NCBI GenBank assembly: GCA_024234895.1
Contig: JACKNJ010000002.1
Coordinates: forward strand, 5,001 to 69,000
Source: Gammaproteobacteria bacterium
Lineage (GTDB): Bacteria > Pseudomonadota > Gammaproteobacteria > JACKNK01
Direction of reading: 5' to 3'
DNA: 64,000 bases
Under the pieces are notes generated by a model. It was not told the DNA's origin, searched no databases, and was given only the letters and a program-made list of their open reading frames with translations. Positions 26,708-35,278 of this stretch are shown piece after piece. A program made the translations under genes and the position numbers. Positions within the stretch are counted from its first letter, which is position 1; each line of letters begins with the position of its first letter.

Positions 26708-29347
26708 TCACTGCGTCGCCCCGACCGCGGGATCGTCGGCGCTGCCATCACTCGTTTCACGCGGGCTGTCGGCGGATTCCACGCCAGCGTCAGGCTCGCT
26801 CCCCACGTCGGCCGCTTCCGCCTCCCGCCAGGATTTCAACAAGGTTTCCGCGTCGGCACGACTTGCCTGGTCGCTGTTGCCGGCCAGTATTTCCTGCAAG
26901 ATTTCGCGCGCCGCGTCGCGTCGTCCGGCATGCCAGAGGATATCTGCCTGGCGCACACGCATGGCGAAATCTTCCGGGTGATCGCCGACCCACTCCTCCA
27001 GCACCGCCAACGCCCCACCCGAATCTCCCAGCGCAACCCTCACCCCGCTCAGGGCCACGGCAAGCTCCCGGTCGGGAGCCAGGTTGAAGGCGGATTGATA
27101 CGCGAAGGCCGCATCACGATATTCGTGCATGGCCGACAACACATCGCCTTCCAGACGAAAGCCGCTCACGTCCCCGGTCTGCACGCGCTGCAGTCGACGC
27201 GCGAGCACCAAGGCCTCGCGCCCCCTTCCCGCCGCGAGTTGCGCGCGGGCCGCCGCCTCGAGCAGATGGGGGTCGCCCGGACGTGCGGAGAGCAACGCCT
27301 CAAACTCGCGCACCGCAAGCGCGGGCTCGCCCAGCCCCAAAGCGGCGGCGGCGGTCAGGCGGCGCACCGACGCGCGCTGAAGGTACGTTGCAGGCAAGCC
27401 GGCGAGGGCTTCGCGAACCGCCACCCAGTCCTGAACACCCGCCTTCAGGGTCGCCCCGAGCAACTTCCACTCGATCACGTCAGGCTGATCGGCACGCAAG
27501 CCTTCAAGCAAACCGAGAGCGGTCATGCTGTCGCCGTTCGCCAGGGCCAGACGCACGGCCAACGCCCGCAGCGCGGGACTGGCACGGGTACTCATCACCC
27601 TTGCCAACGCAGTTTCCGCGACGCCGAAAGACTTATCCCGCAACGCGGCCGCGACCGCGAGCACCTGCGCCGGAAGATCGTCGGGGTGGGCAGCAACCAA
27701 TTCCCCGACTCGGTCGGCCAGACCGTATCCGCCACTGGTCACGTCGGCGGCGTACGCGGCGTAATACGCCACCCGGGCATCGTCCGGGGCGAGCGCCAAG
27801 GCATTCTGGGCAGCGCGCAACGCCACCAGATCGTCCCCCCTCGACAACGCGGCCAACGTCTTGAGCAGCCATGTCGACGGGCGCTCGGCCTGGGTCGCTT
27901 CCAGTTGTTCCAGGAATCGGTCGAGTTCCCGGTGCATCCGCAAACGCATGAAACCCCGCACCTGCTCGACCTCGGCCTCCGACAGTTCCGCGCTGGCCGC
28001 AAGCCACGGCCAGAATCCGACCACGGCGAGCGAGCGATCTCCGGAAGGCAGCGCGTAGGGAGCGATCGGAAACTCCGCCGCCAGCGAATCAAGCACCTGA
28101 CTGACGAACGGGTCCTCACGCAGATCCGCGTCCGGCTGATGCAGCGCGAGCGCGCCGAGCAAGGCCAGGGTATCGATGTCTTCGGGCGCGAACCAAAGAC
28201 GCTTGACGAGCGATTCCGCAGCGTCGTCGAAGCGCCCGACCCCTGCCTGAACGATGGCGTCGAGGCGCTGCCCGAGGACGTCGTCGGGATTGCGCGAGCG
28301 GTACATCCGGACCGGATCCAGCGCCTGTTGCCACTGCCCCTGCCGGCTGTAGGTCAGGGCGAGAAAATAACTTCCGGCGGGCGCATCGCCGACTTTCTGC
28401 AGGAAGCTCTCCAGACCGTTCTGGGCGACCTCGAGTCTGCCCTCGAACAAGGCGTCCACCGACTCCAGGAACTCGATCGTGCGCGTGTCCTTGAACTCCT
28501 TGCGCAAGCCGGCGCGAATGGCGTCGTTGTCGCCGCCCTCGCCGGGCGCGCGCAACCCCAGCGCGAGCAGATTCCGGTACGCACACCGCCGCACGAGCGC
28601 GTATTCCGGCGACCGCCGCAACACCTGTTGAAACTGCTCGCGGGCCTTGGCCATCTCCAGACGATGCGTCGCCAACTGCCCGCGCGTGCACGCCAGTTGA
28701 TCATCACTATCGTTGATGACGGCGGCATCCTCGAGGCGCCGGTCGGCCACGTCCAGATCCGCGTTGAAATAGCGCAGTCGCGCGTCGCCGACAAAGGCTT
28801 CAATCGGTGGCGGCGAGGCGCGGAGCGCCTCCTGGTATGCGCGCGCCGCGTCGGCCGGCTCATTCATCCGCCAGAGGATGTCACCACGCGCGGCGGCAAT
28901 CTGGCCGAGCAGCGCGCCACGGGCAACGGGATGGGAATCCAGCACCTCCAGGGCACCTTCCATATCCCATTGCAGCAGTCGTGCCCGCGCAACGAGCACC
29001 ACCACCTCGGACCACTCCAGGCCCAGATCCGCCGCCGACCGCAGTTCCTTCTCGGCGCCCGCGCCCTCACCGAGGGTCAGATAGGTCTGGCCGAGCATCC
29101 ACCGCGCCTCGGTGTTGCGGGGGTTGACCAGCAGGGCGGCCTTGAGTTCATTGACGGTGTCATGCAGACGGCCCCCCTCGAGCAACCGGGTCGCCTCCGC
29201 GATGAACTCCCGATCGCTCTTCGCGGGGGGCGTGTCGCCCCCGCACCCGGTCACTCCCAGACCGACCAGGACCGCGAGCAGGAAAATCCGCCAGCGCACG
29301 GCGACCAGTCGACCCCGCCGACAGCGCGCACGCAAGATCACCGGCAC
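26708..29347 (-). CDS. TPR-repeat lipoprotein related to PrsT
   Basis: An 879-residue helical-repeat protein. The N-terminus has a hydrophobic stretch ending in the lipobox GVTGC, so it is probably an outer-membrane or periplasmic lipoprotein. Tetratricopeptide-like pairs run through the rest, for example ALLVNPRNTEARWMLGQTYL, which parallels a stretch in the next gene (ALQDDPKNAQARLLLGQIYL). It therefore looks like a diverged duplicate of PrsT. GTG 29347 is the open start; GTG 29299 would give a shorter, more typical signal peptide. It lies 13 bases after the prsT stop. Confidence 0.8.
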   Translation of the reverse strand: MPVILRARCRRGRLVAVRWRIFLLAVLVGLGVTGCGGDTPPAKSDREFIAEATRLLEGGRLHDTVNELKAALLVNPRNTEARWMLGQTYLTLGEGAGAEKELRSAADLGLEWSEVVVLVARARLLQWDMEGALEVLDSHPVARGALLGQIAAARGDILWRMNEPADAARAYQEALRASPPPIEAFVGDARLRYFNADLDVADRRLEDAAVINDSDDQLACTRGQLATHRLEMAKAREQFQQVLRRSPEYALVRRCAYRNLLALGLRAPGEGGDNDAIRAGLRKEFKDTRTIEFLESVDALFEGRLEVAQNGLESFLQKVGDAPAGSYFLALTYSRQGQWQQALDPVRMYRSRNPDDVLGQRLDAIVQAGVGRFDDAAESLVKRLWFAPEDIDTLALLGALALHQPDADLREDPFVSQVLDSLAAEFPIAPYALPSGDRSLAVVGFWPWLAASAELSEAEVEQVRGFMRLRMHRELDRFLEQLEATQAERPSTWLLKTLAALSRGDDLVALRAAQNALALAPDDARVAYYAAYAADVTSGGYGLADRVGELVAAHPDDLPAQVLAVAAALRDKSFGVAETALARVMSTRASPALRALAVRLALANGDSMTALGLLEGLRADQPDVIEWKLLGATLKAGVQDWVAVREALAGLPATYLQRASVRRLTAAAALGLGEPALAVREFEALLSARPGDPHLLEAAARAQLAAGRGREALVLARRLQRVQTGDVSGFRLEGDVLSAMHEYRDAAFAYQSAFNLAPDRELAVALSGVRVALGDSGGALAVLEEWVGDHPEDFAMRVRQADILWHAGRRDAAREILQEILAGNSDQASRADAETLLKSWREAEAADVGSEPDAGVESADSPRETSDGSADDPAVGATQ

Positions 29348-29360
29348 GATCCGGTACTAC

Positions 29361-32213
29361 TCACCCCCCACCGGACAGGATCTGCACCTGCAACGCCTTG
29401 GCCGCGTCCTGCTCGTCGAACGGCTTGTCGGCACGCAGGGCCCGGGTGAGATGCACCATCGCGTCATCGTTCCGCCCCATCTTGCTGAGCGCGAAGGCCA
29501 GGTGATAACGCATGTCGGGCCGATGCGGGGCCAGCGTCACCGCCTTCTGCAACATTTCCAGGCCACGCTCGAGCTGATTCTGGTTGACCAGCAACCACCC
29601 GTAGGTATCGATGATCTCCGGTCGTTCGGGCAGCAGTTCGTAGGCACGACGCGCATATTCGACGCCGCCGCCGGGCTTGCCCTGCTGATACGACAACCAG
29701 GCGAGGTTATTCAGAACCACGACGTTATCGGCGTCCTTCTCGGTGACCAACGCGTACTCGCGGATGGCGTCCTCGAAATTGCCGTCTTCGTGGTAGGCGA
29801 TGGCCAACACCATGCGGGTGGCGAAATCGTCGGGATTGTCGGCGATCCAGGCCTTGAGGATCCCATAGGCGGGCTGAAGTTCCTTGGCGTTGCGGTAATT
29901 CCGGAACGCCTCCAAGGCGAACGCGCTTGACGGGGATTTCTGGTACGCGGCCGAATACAACTGACCGGCATTGACGAAGTCGCCCGCGCGCGCGTGGACA
30001 TCCGCCTCCAGCCCGAAACCAACCGGCGAATCCGGCGACAGGCTCTGCACGTGCCGGGCAAGCTTGACCGCGTCATCCGTTCGACTTTCCAGTATCGCGA
30101 TCTGGCCTTTCGCCATGATCGCGGGCAGATAATCCCGATCGATTCGCAGCGCCTCATCGAGGCTGAGCTCGGCTTTGCCGTATTGCCGGTCCTTGATCAA
30201 CTCGGCACCAAGCAGTTGATGGGCCTGCGGTGAATCCGGCTGCAGTTCAACCAGATGCTCGAGCTGTGCGATCGCACCCCGAATGTCGTCGGTACCGGAC
30301 GCAACCGCCGCCACCATCATGATCGCCGTGGGGTTATCGGGAAACTTGTCGCTGAGCTTGCGGGACATCGACAAGGCCTTGGTCTTGTCACCCTGACGCA
30401 GGTAATGCCGGGCAAGCAGCAGCATCGGCTGCAAGGCTGTCGGATTACCCTCCTGGGCGCGTTCGACCAACGCCAGCGACTGGTCATATTCCTTACGCGA
30501 ATCATGCAGTCGGGCGTAACTCAGCAATGTGCCCAGATGAGCCGGCTCGCGGTCGAGGATCGCCTTGTAGCGGCCCTCGGCGGCACCCGGCTCGCCGGCA
30601 CGGATATCCAGCTCGGCGAGATTGAGCGCCGCCGTGGTGAACGCCGGATCGATTTCGAGTGCGCGCAGGAAATGCTGTCGCGCCGCGACGGGGTTCTCCT
30701 TGCCGAGTTCGCCGACGCCCATGAGGTTCTCGGGCAGCGGGCTGTCCGGCGTTTTCGTGGCGAGATTCTTGGCGGCTTCGATGGCCTCGTCAAAACGCTT
30801 GCTCTGCAGCAAGGTCATGATCAGCAGCGTATCGGCCTGGGTCATCCCGCTGCCGATATCGGCCGCCGCACGCAGATTCGCCACGGCGGAGTCGATCTTG
30901 CCGGCGGCCAGTTCGCCCAGAGCCAATTGCGCCTTGATCGCGGCCATGCCCGGATCGAGTTCCGCCGCGCGCGCCAACATTTCATTGCCGCGCTCGACGT
31001 CACGCGCCTGCAACAGCGCGCTGCCGAACAGGGCGACCAACTGCGCATCATCCGGGGCCTGGGCGACCGCCCGCTCCAGCGAGGCCACGGCATCCTTGGC
31101 GCGGCCCAGCTTCATCTGCGCCGCCGTCAATAATTTCAAGGCCGGAATATTGTCAGGAACACTGGCAACAAATTTCGAGAGATGCTCCTCGGCGAGCACC
31201 AGCTGATCCAGCGAGTAATACACCGAACCAATCAACAAATGGCTCGGCATATGGGTTGGCGCGACCCGGAGCACCTCGAGCAAACGGTCCTGTGCCGACT
31301 GCATGTCCTGGTTCTGGAAGGCGATCAACGCCAACAGGTACGTCGCCTGCGGATGATTGGGGCGATATTTCAGGATGGTATCCGCATCCGCCTTGGCCGC
31401 GTCCTGCTTCCCGTTGGCCACATAAACCGCCGCGCGCCCCAACAGGCCGGCGACATTGCCCGGCTCCACCGCCAGCGACTTGTCGAATGCCAGCTCACTC
31501 GCTTTCAGATCCCCTCTCAAGCGCTGCGCTTCACCCAACATGACCCAAAGATCAGCACGCTTGGCGTCGATCGTCAGAGCCCGCTGGATTTCAGATTCGG
31601 CTGCGGTCGCATCACCCTTGCCGAGATGAATCCGGGCCCGCGTGCCCATGGCCTCCACGTTCTGCGGATCCAACGCCAAAGCCTCGTCCGTTTTCACCAG
31701 GGCCTTATCGATCTGTTGCAGCCCCAGATAGGCGAGGGCCTGAAGACCCATGGCATTGGCCGCCGCCTTCGGTTCGGCGTTCGGATCGGCCTTGATCTCA
31801 TCCAGGACATCCTGGAACCGCCCCTGCAAGAGGTAGGCACGTCCCATATCCGCGATCCAGGACTCCGCCGGCATGCCAGCCGCGCGGGCATGGCGCAACT
31901 CCTTCTCGGCAGCCTCGCCGTTACCGGCGCGGAGATAGATCTGACCGAGCAACAGGCGGGCCTGCGCATTCTTCGGATCATCCTGCAACGCGTTTTTCAG
32001 CTGGATCATCGCCGCGCGAGGATCGCCGGATTGAAGGAGTTCCCTGGCCTGCGCGACGTAATCTCCGGCTGTCACCGCCATGGGCACCGCACCCATCCCG
32101 CACATCGCGAGGACCACGACCAAGGACTTCGCGCGCGACCGCAAGGCCGCCGTCAGAGACGCCTCGACAGGGACGGACAAACCGGAGTTAGGCATTGAAC
32201 GAACGGGTTTCAT
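29361..32213 (-). CDS. prsT: XrtA/PEP-CTERM system TPR-repeat protein PrsT
   Basis: A protein of about 950 residues made almost wholly of TPR units after an N-terminal secretion signal (about residues 25-50 from this start, ending near AVTAGDY). PrsT (TIGR02917 type) is a periplasmic scaffold found with XrtA polysaccharide loci and the PrsK/PrsR regulators; no prsK or prsR is in the window. I use ATG 32213; an upstream frame adds 11 residues. It appears to be the first gene of the long minus-strand XrtA run. Confidence 0.9.
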   Translation of the reverse strand: MKPVRSMPNSGLSVPVEASLTAALRSRAKSLVVVLAMCGMGAVPMAVTAGDYVAQARELLQSGDPRAAMIQLKNALQDDPKNAQARLLLGQIYLRAGNGEAAEKELRHARAAGMPAESWIADMGRAYLLQGRFQDVLDEIKADPNAEPKAAANAMGLQALAYLGLQQIDKALVKTDEALALDPQNVEAMGTRARIHLGKGDATAAESEIQRALTIDAKRADLWVMLGEAQRLRGDLKASELAFDKSLAVEPGNVAGLLGRAAVYVANGKQDAAKADADTILKYRPNHPQATYLLALIAFQNQDMQSAQDRLLEVLRVAPTHMPSHLLIGSVYYSLDQLVLAEEHLSKFVASVPDNIPALKLLTAAQMKLGRAKDAVASLERAVAQAPDDAQLVALFGSALLQARDVERGNEMLARAAELDPGMAAIKAQLALGELAAGKIDSAVANLRAAADIGSGMTQADTLLIMTLLQSKRFDEAIEAAKNLATKTPDSPLPENLMGVGELGKENPVAARQHFLRALEIDPAFTTAALNLAELDIRAGEPGAAEGRYKAILDREPAHLGTLLSYARLHDSRKEYDQSLALVERAQEGNPTALQPMLLLARHYLRQGDKTKALSMSRKLSDKFPDNPTAIMMVAAVASGTDDIRGAIAQLEHLVELQPDSPQAHQLLGAELIKDRQYGKAELSLDEALRIDRDYLPAIMAKGQIAILESRTDDAVKLARHVQSLSPDSPVGFGLEADVHARAGDFVNAGQLYSAAYQKSPSSAFALEAFRNYRNAKELQPAYGILKAWIADNPDDFATRMVLAIAYHEDGNFEDAIREYALVTEKDADNVVVLNNLAWLSYQQGKPGGGVEYARRAYELLPERPEIIDTYGWLLVNQNQLERGLEMLQKAVTLAPHRPDMRYHLAFALSKMGRNDDAMVHLTRALRADKPFDEQDAAKALQVQILSGGG

Positions 32214-32621
32214 CGATGCACCGCTTTGTTGAGCGGACCGTCCCACGCACCGCGCGAACGATCACAGGAAAAATTCAGGTGTTGTCCCCGAGCATCCCGA
32301 CCGGGTTCCGGCGCTCCCCGCACACCCCGCATATGGGTGCCGCGACAACCGTCAAAACCAACCTGGATCAGTGTGGCGCGACCGATCCGGAGACTCCTTC
32401 AAAAACCTCGGCCCATTTCCTGAAAACGAGAATCTCGATCGGCCTCAACCATAGTGGGTCCGTCCCCGGTTTGCACCTGTCCGAACCCGGCTCCGGGCAA
32501 TATCCACGTCAACGTCCACGCGGCTTTCCCGCTTGCGTATAATTCCCGGATGCCCGGACCGCAGTCTGCGAATCGGGCAGAAGATCATCCGCTCGCCCCA
32601 ATCACTTCGACAGATCACCCA
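32214..32621. promoter_or_regulatory. divergent promoter region of prsT and ugd
   Basis: 408 bases without a gene between divergent starts. On the minus strand TTGACG (32350-32355), 16 bases, TATGCG (32328-32333) is a possible prsT promoter, about 115 bases before its ATG. On the plus strand a consensus TATAAT (32538-32543) lies about 80 bases before the ugd ATG, but its -35 is poor. No terminator or RNA gene is seen. Confidence 0.4.
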
Positions 32622-33962
32622 ATGAAAGTCACCATTTACGGCTCCGGCTACGTCGGCCTGGTCACGGGAACCTGCCTGGCGGAAGTCGGCAACGATGTTC
32701 TCTGCGTAGACGTGGACGCCAGCAAGATCGCCCTGCTCAACAGCGGCGGAATCCCGATCTACGAACCCGGCCTCGACGACATGGTCAAGCGCAACGTGGA
32801 AACGGGCCGCCTGAAGTTCACGACCGATGCCGCCCGCGGCGTGGCGCATGGCAAGCTGCAGTTCATCGCCGTTGGCACGCCGCCGGACGAAGATGGCTCT
32901 GCCGACCTGCAATACGTGCTCGCCGTCGCCCGCACCATCGGCGAACACATGACCGACTACCGGGTCATCATCGACAAATCGACCGTGCCGGTCGGCACCG
33001 CCGAAAAAGTCCGTGGCGCGGTCAACGAAGTGCTCGCCAAGCGCGGCGCGGACATCGCCTTCGATGTCGCCTCCAACCCCGAGTTCCTGAAGGAAGGCGC
33101 GGCGATCGAAGACTTCATGCGCCCCGACCGCGTCGTGCTCGGTATCGACAGCGACAAGGCCGGCGAGCTGCTGCATGACCTGTATACCCCGTTCATGCGC
33201 AACCACGACCGCATCCTGAAGATGGACATCCGCTCCGCCGAGCTGACCAAGTACGCCGCCAACGCGATGCTGGCGACCAAGATCAGCTTCATGAACGAGC
33301 TGGCCAACCTCGCCGAACGCCTCGGTGCGGACATCGAGCAGGTCCGCGTCGGTATCGGCTCCGACCCGCGTATCGGCTACCACTTCATCTACCCCGGCTG
33401 CGGCTACGGCGGTTCCTGTTTCCCCAAGGACGTCCAGGCCCTGCACCGCACCGCGCGCTCGGTGAACTACGACGCCCAGTTGCTGGAAGCCGTCGAGGCC
33501 GTCAACGCCCGCCAGAAAAGCACGCTGTTCCAGAAGATCAGCAAATACTTCGACGGCAACGTCGCCGGCAAGACCTTCGCGCTCTGGGGCCTGTCCTTCA
33601 AACCGAACACCGACGACATGCGCGAGGCGCCGAGCCGCGTGCTGATCGACGCCCTGCTAGCCCACGGCGCCAAGGTCGTCGCCTACGACCCGGAAGCCAT
33701 GCCGGAGACCCAGCGCATCTACGGGGAACGCGACGGCCTGAGCTACGCCGATACTCCCGAAGCAGCGCTCGATGGCGCCGACGCCCTGGTCATCGCCACC
33801 GAATGGCGGGTGTTCCGCAGCCCGGATTTCGACGTCATCAAGGCCAAGCTGTCCGCCCCGCTGATCTTCGACGGTCGCAACCTGTACGACCCGGATCACC
33901 TCAACGCCGACGGCTTCACCTACTACGGCATCGGCCGCGGCGAGAGCCTCGCCAAGCACTGA
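32622..33962 (+). CDS. ugd: UDP-glucose 6-dehydrogenase
   Basis: A 446-residue NAD-dependent enzyme that oxidises UDP-glucose to UDP-glucuronate in two steps. The N-terminal Rossmann motif is MKVTIYGSGYVGLVTG and the catalytic cysteine is in YGGSCFPKDVQAL; the C-terminal domain has LWGLSFKPNTDDMREAPS. The ATG at 32622 starts the conserved Rossmann strand; the frame upstream is non-family. It lies divergent to the XrtA operon and most likely feeds a uronic-acid polymer. A strong terminator follows. A GDP-mannose dehydrogenase is less likely but cannot be excluded by eye. Confidence 0.93.
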   Translation: MKVTIYGSGYVGLVTGTCLAEVGNDVLCVDVDASKIALLNSGGIPIYEPGLDDMVKRNVETGRLKFTTDAARGVAHGKLQFIAVGTPPDEDGSADLQYVLAVARTIGEHMTDYRVIIDKSTVPVGTAEKVRGAVNEVLAKRGADIAFDVASNPEFLKEGAAIEDFMRPDRVVLGIDSDKAGELLHDLYTPFMRNHDRILKMDIRSAELTKYAANAMLATKISFMNELANLAERLGADIEQVRVGIGSDPRIGYHFIYPGCGYGGSCFPKDVQALHRTARSVNYDAQLLEAVEAVNARQKSTLFQKISKYFDGNVAGKTFALWGLSFKPNTDDMREAPSRVLIDALLAHGAKVVAYDPEAMPETQRIYGERDGLSYADTPEAALDGADALVIATEWRVFRSPDFDVIKAKLSAPLIFDGRNLYDPDHLNADGFTYYGIGRGESLAKH

Positions 33963-33982
33963 TCGCAAAGACTGCGGCCAAC

Positions 33983-34021
33983 AAAAACCCCGCGCCCGGG
34001 CAACCGGACGCGGGGTTTTTT
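33983..34021 (+). terminator. rho-independent terminator after ugd
   Basis: AAAAACCCCGCG ... CGCGGGGTTTTTT with a GC-rich loop. Its stem and flank are nearly the same as the terminator at 38511-38548 after the tRNA-Thr gene (shared CCGGACGCGGGGTTTT). Confidence 0.9.
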
Positions 34022-34034
34022 ATAGCCCGGCAAT

Positions 34035-34077
34035 TGAATGCATGGATTGTCATTTAAATTGACAATCCATGCATTCA
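34035..34077. repeat. perfect inverted repeat upstream of the DUF4143 ATPase gene
   Basis: Two perfect 18-base arms (34035-34052 and 34060-34077; left arm TGAATGCATGGATTGTCA) around the 7-base spacer TTTAAAT. It ends 16 bases before the ATG at 34094. It is AT-rich, has no T-run on either side and overlaps where a promoter would be, so an operator or recombination site is more likely than a terminator. Confidence 0.85.
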
Positions 34078-34093
34078 CGCCTAGCGTTGGATC

Positions 34094-35278
34094 ATGATCG
34101 CCAGAAAGCTCGAAAGCGCCCTAAGGAAGCTCGCCAGCCATTACCCCGCAGTCGCGGTCACCGGCCCGCGGCAGTCCGGCAAAACGACCTTGTGTCGTAC
34201 CACGTTTCCCGATCTCCCCTATGTCTCACTCGAAGCCCCCGATACGCGTGCTTTCGCGCTGGAAGACCCACGGGGCTTCCTTGCCGAACACCGCGCAGGA
34301 GCGATCTTCGACGAAGCACAACAAACTCCCGAACTCTTCAGTTATCTCCAGGTCGAGGTTGACGAGAATCCACAACCCGGGCGTTTCATTCTCACCGGGT
34401 CGCACAACCTGGGGTTAACACAAGCCGTCGCGCAATCGCTGGCCGGACGCAGCGGCAACCTGACTCTGCTGCCGCCCAGCCTGAGCGAGCTGCGCGCCTT
34501 TCCGAACGCGCCCGATGACCTCTACGACCTGCTCTGGCGCGGCGCCTACCCGCGCCCGTACGACCGCGACATCCCGCCGCATCAATGGCTTGCCGACTAC
34601 ACCGCCAACTACCTCCAACGCGATGTCCGCCAGATCGTCAACGTCGGCGACCTCAACACCTTCACCACCTTCCTGCGCCTGTGCGCCGGACGCAGCGCGC
34701 AGGAGATCAACTTGAGCGCCCTCGGCGGCGATGCCGGTGTCTCGCACAACACCGCCCGCGCCTGGCTGTCGGTACTGGAAGCCAGTTACGTGATCCACCG
34801 CCTGCCGGCTTGGCACATCAACATCCGCAAGCAGCTGGTCAAGGCACCGAAGCTGCACTTCTTCGACAGCGGCCTGCTCTGTTACCTGCTCGGCATCCGT
34901 GAGCCGGACCAACTGCGCCTGCACCCGCTGCGCGGCGCGATCTTCGAGAGCTGGGTGGTGTCCGAGATCTACAAAGGCCACGTGCACGAGGGCATCGAAC
35001 CCAGGCTGTATCACTACCGCGAATCACGCGGCCTCGAGATCGACCTGATCGTTGATCACGGTACGCAACTGGACGCCATCGAGATCAAGTCCGGCGAGAC
35101 CCTGGCGAGCGGCTTCTTCGACAACCCGAAACGCTTCGAGGAACGCCTGAAATCCCTGGCGCATTCGCCCCCCGTGAACAAACAGATCGTCTACGGCGGC
35201 AGCCCTTCGATGCGCAGGAACGACACCCAAGCCCGTTCCTGGCTTGATCTGGGCGAGATGCATACCGGGGCCAGCTAA
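34094..35278 (+). CDS. AAA ATPase with C-terminal DUF4143 domain
   Basis: A 394-residue protein of the AAA_14 / DUF4143 family. Walker A is TGPRQSGKTTLCRTTF (about residue 28), Walker B AIFDEAQQTPELFSYLQ, and sensor ILTGSHN. The C-terminal DUF4143 region (about residues 185-370) has the restriction-endonuclease-like core: LEIDLIVDHGTQLDAIEIKSG shows the D...ExK pattern of PD-(D/E)xK nucleases. Such genes are scattered, horizontally moved and of unknown function. It lies behind a long inverted repeat, and its stop codon overlaps the stop of the convergent NACHT gene. Confidence 0.9.
   Translation: MIARKLESALRKLASHYPAVAVTGPRQSGKTTLCRTTFPDLPYVSLEAPDTRAFALEDPRGFLAEHRAGAIFDEAQQTPELFSYLQVEVDENPQPGRFILTGSHNLGLTQAVAQSLAGRSGNLTLLPPSLSELRAFPNAPDDLYDLLWRGAYPRPYDRDIPPHQWLADYTANYLQRDVRQIVNVGDLNTFTTFLRLCAGRSAQEINLSALGGDAGVSHNTARAWLSVLEASYVIHRLPAWHINIRKQLVKAPKLHFFDSGLLCYLLGIREPDQLRLHPLRGAIFESWVVSEIYKGHVHEGIEPRLYHYRESRGLEIDLIVDHGTQLDAIEIKSGETLASGFFDNPKRFEERLKSLAHSPPVNKQIVYGGSPSMRRNDTQARSWLDLGEMHTGAS

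Noticed and set aside
34094..35278. DUF4143 ATPase as the antitoxin or partner of the NACHT protein
   Set aside because: The genes are convergent and not coupled; nothing beyond proximity links them.
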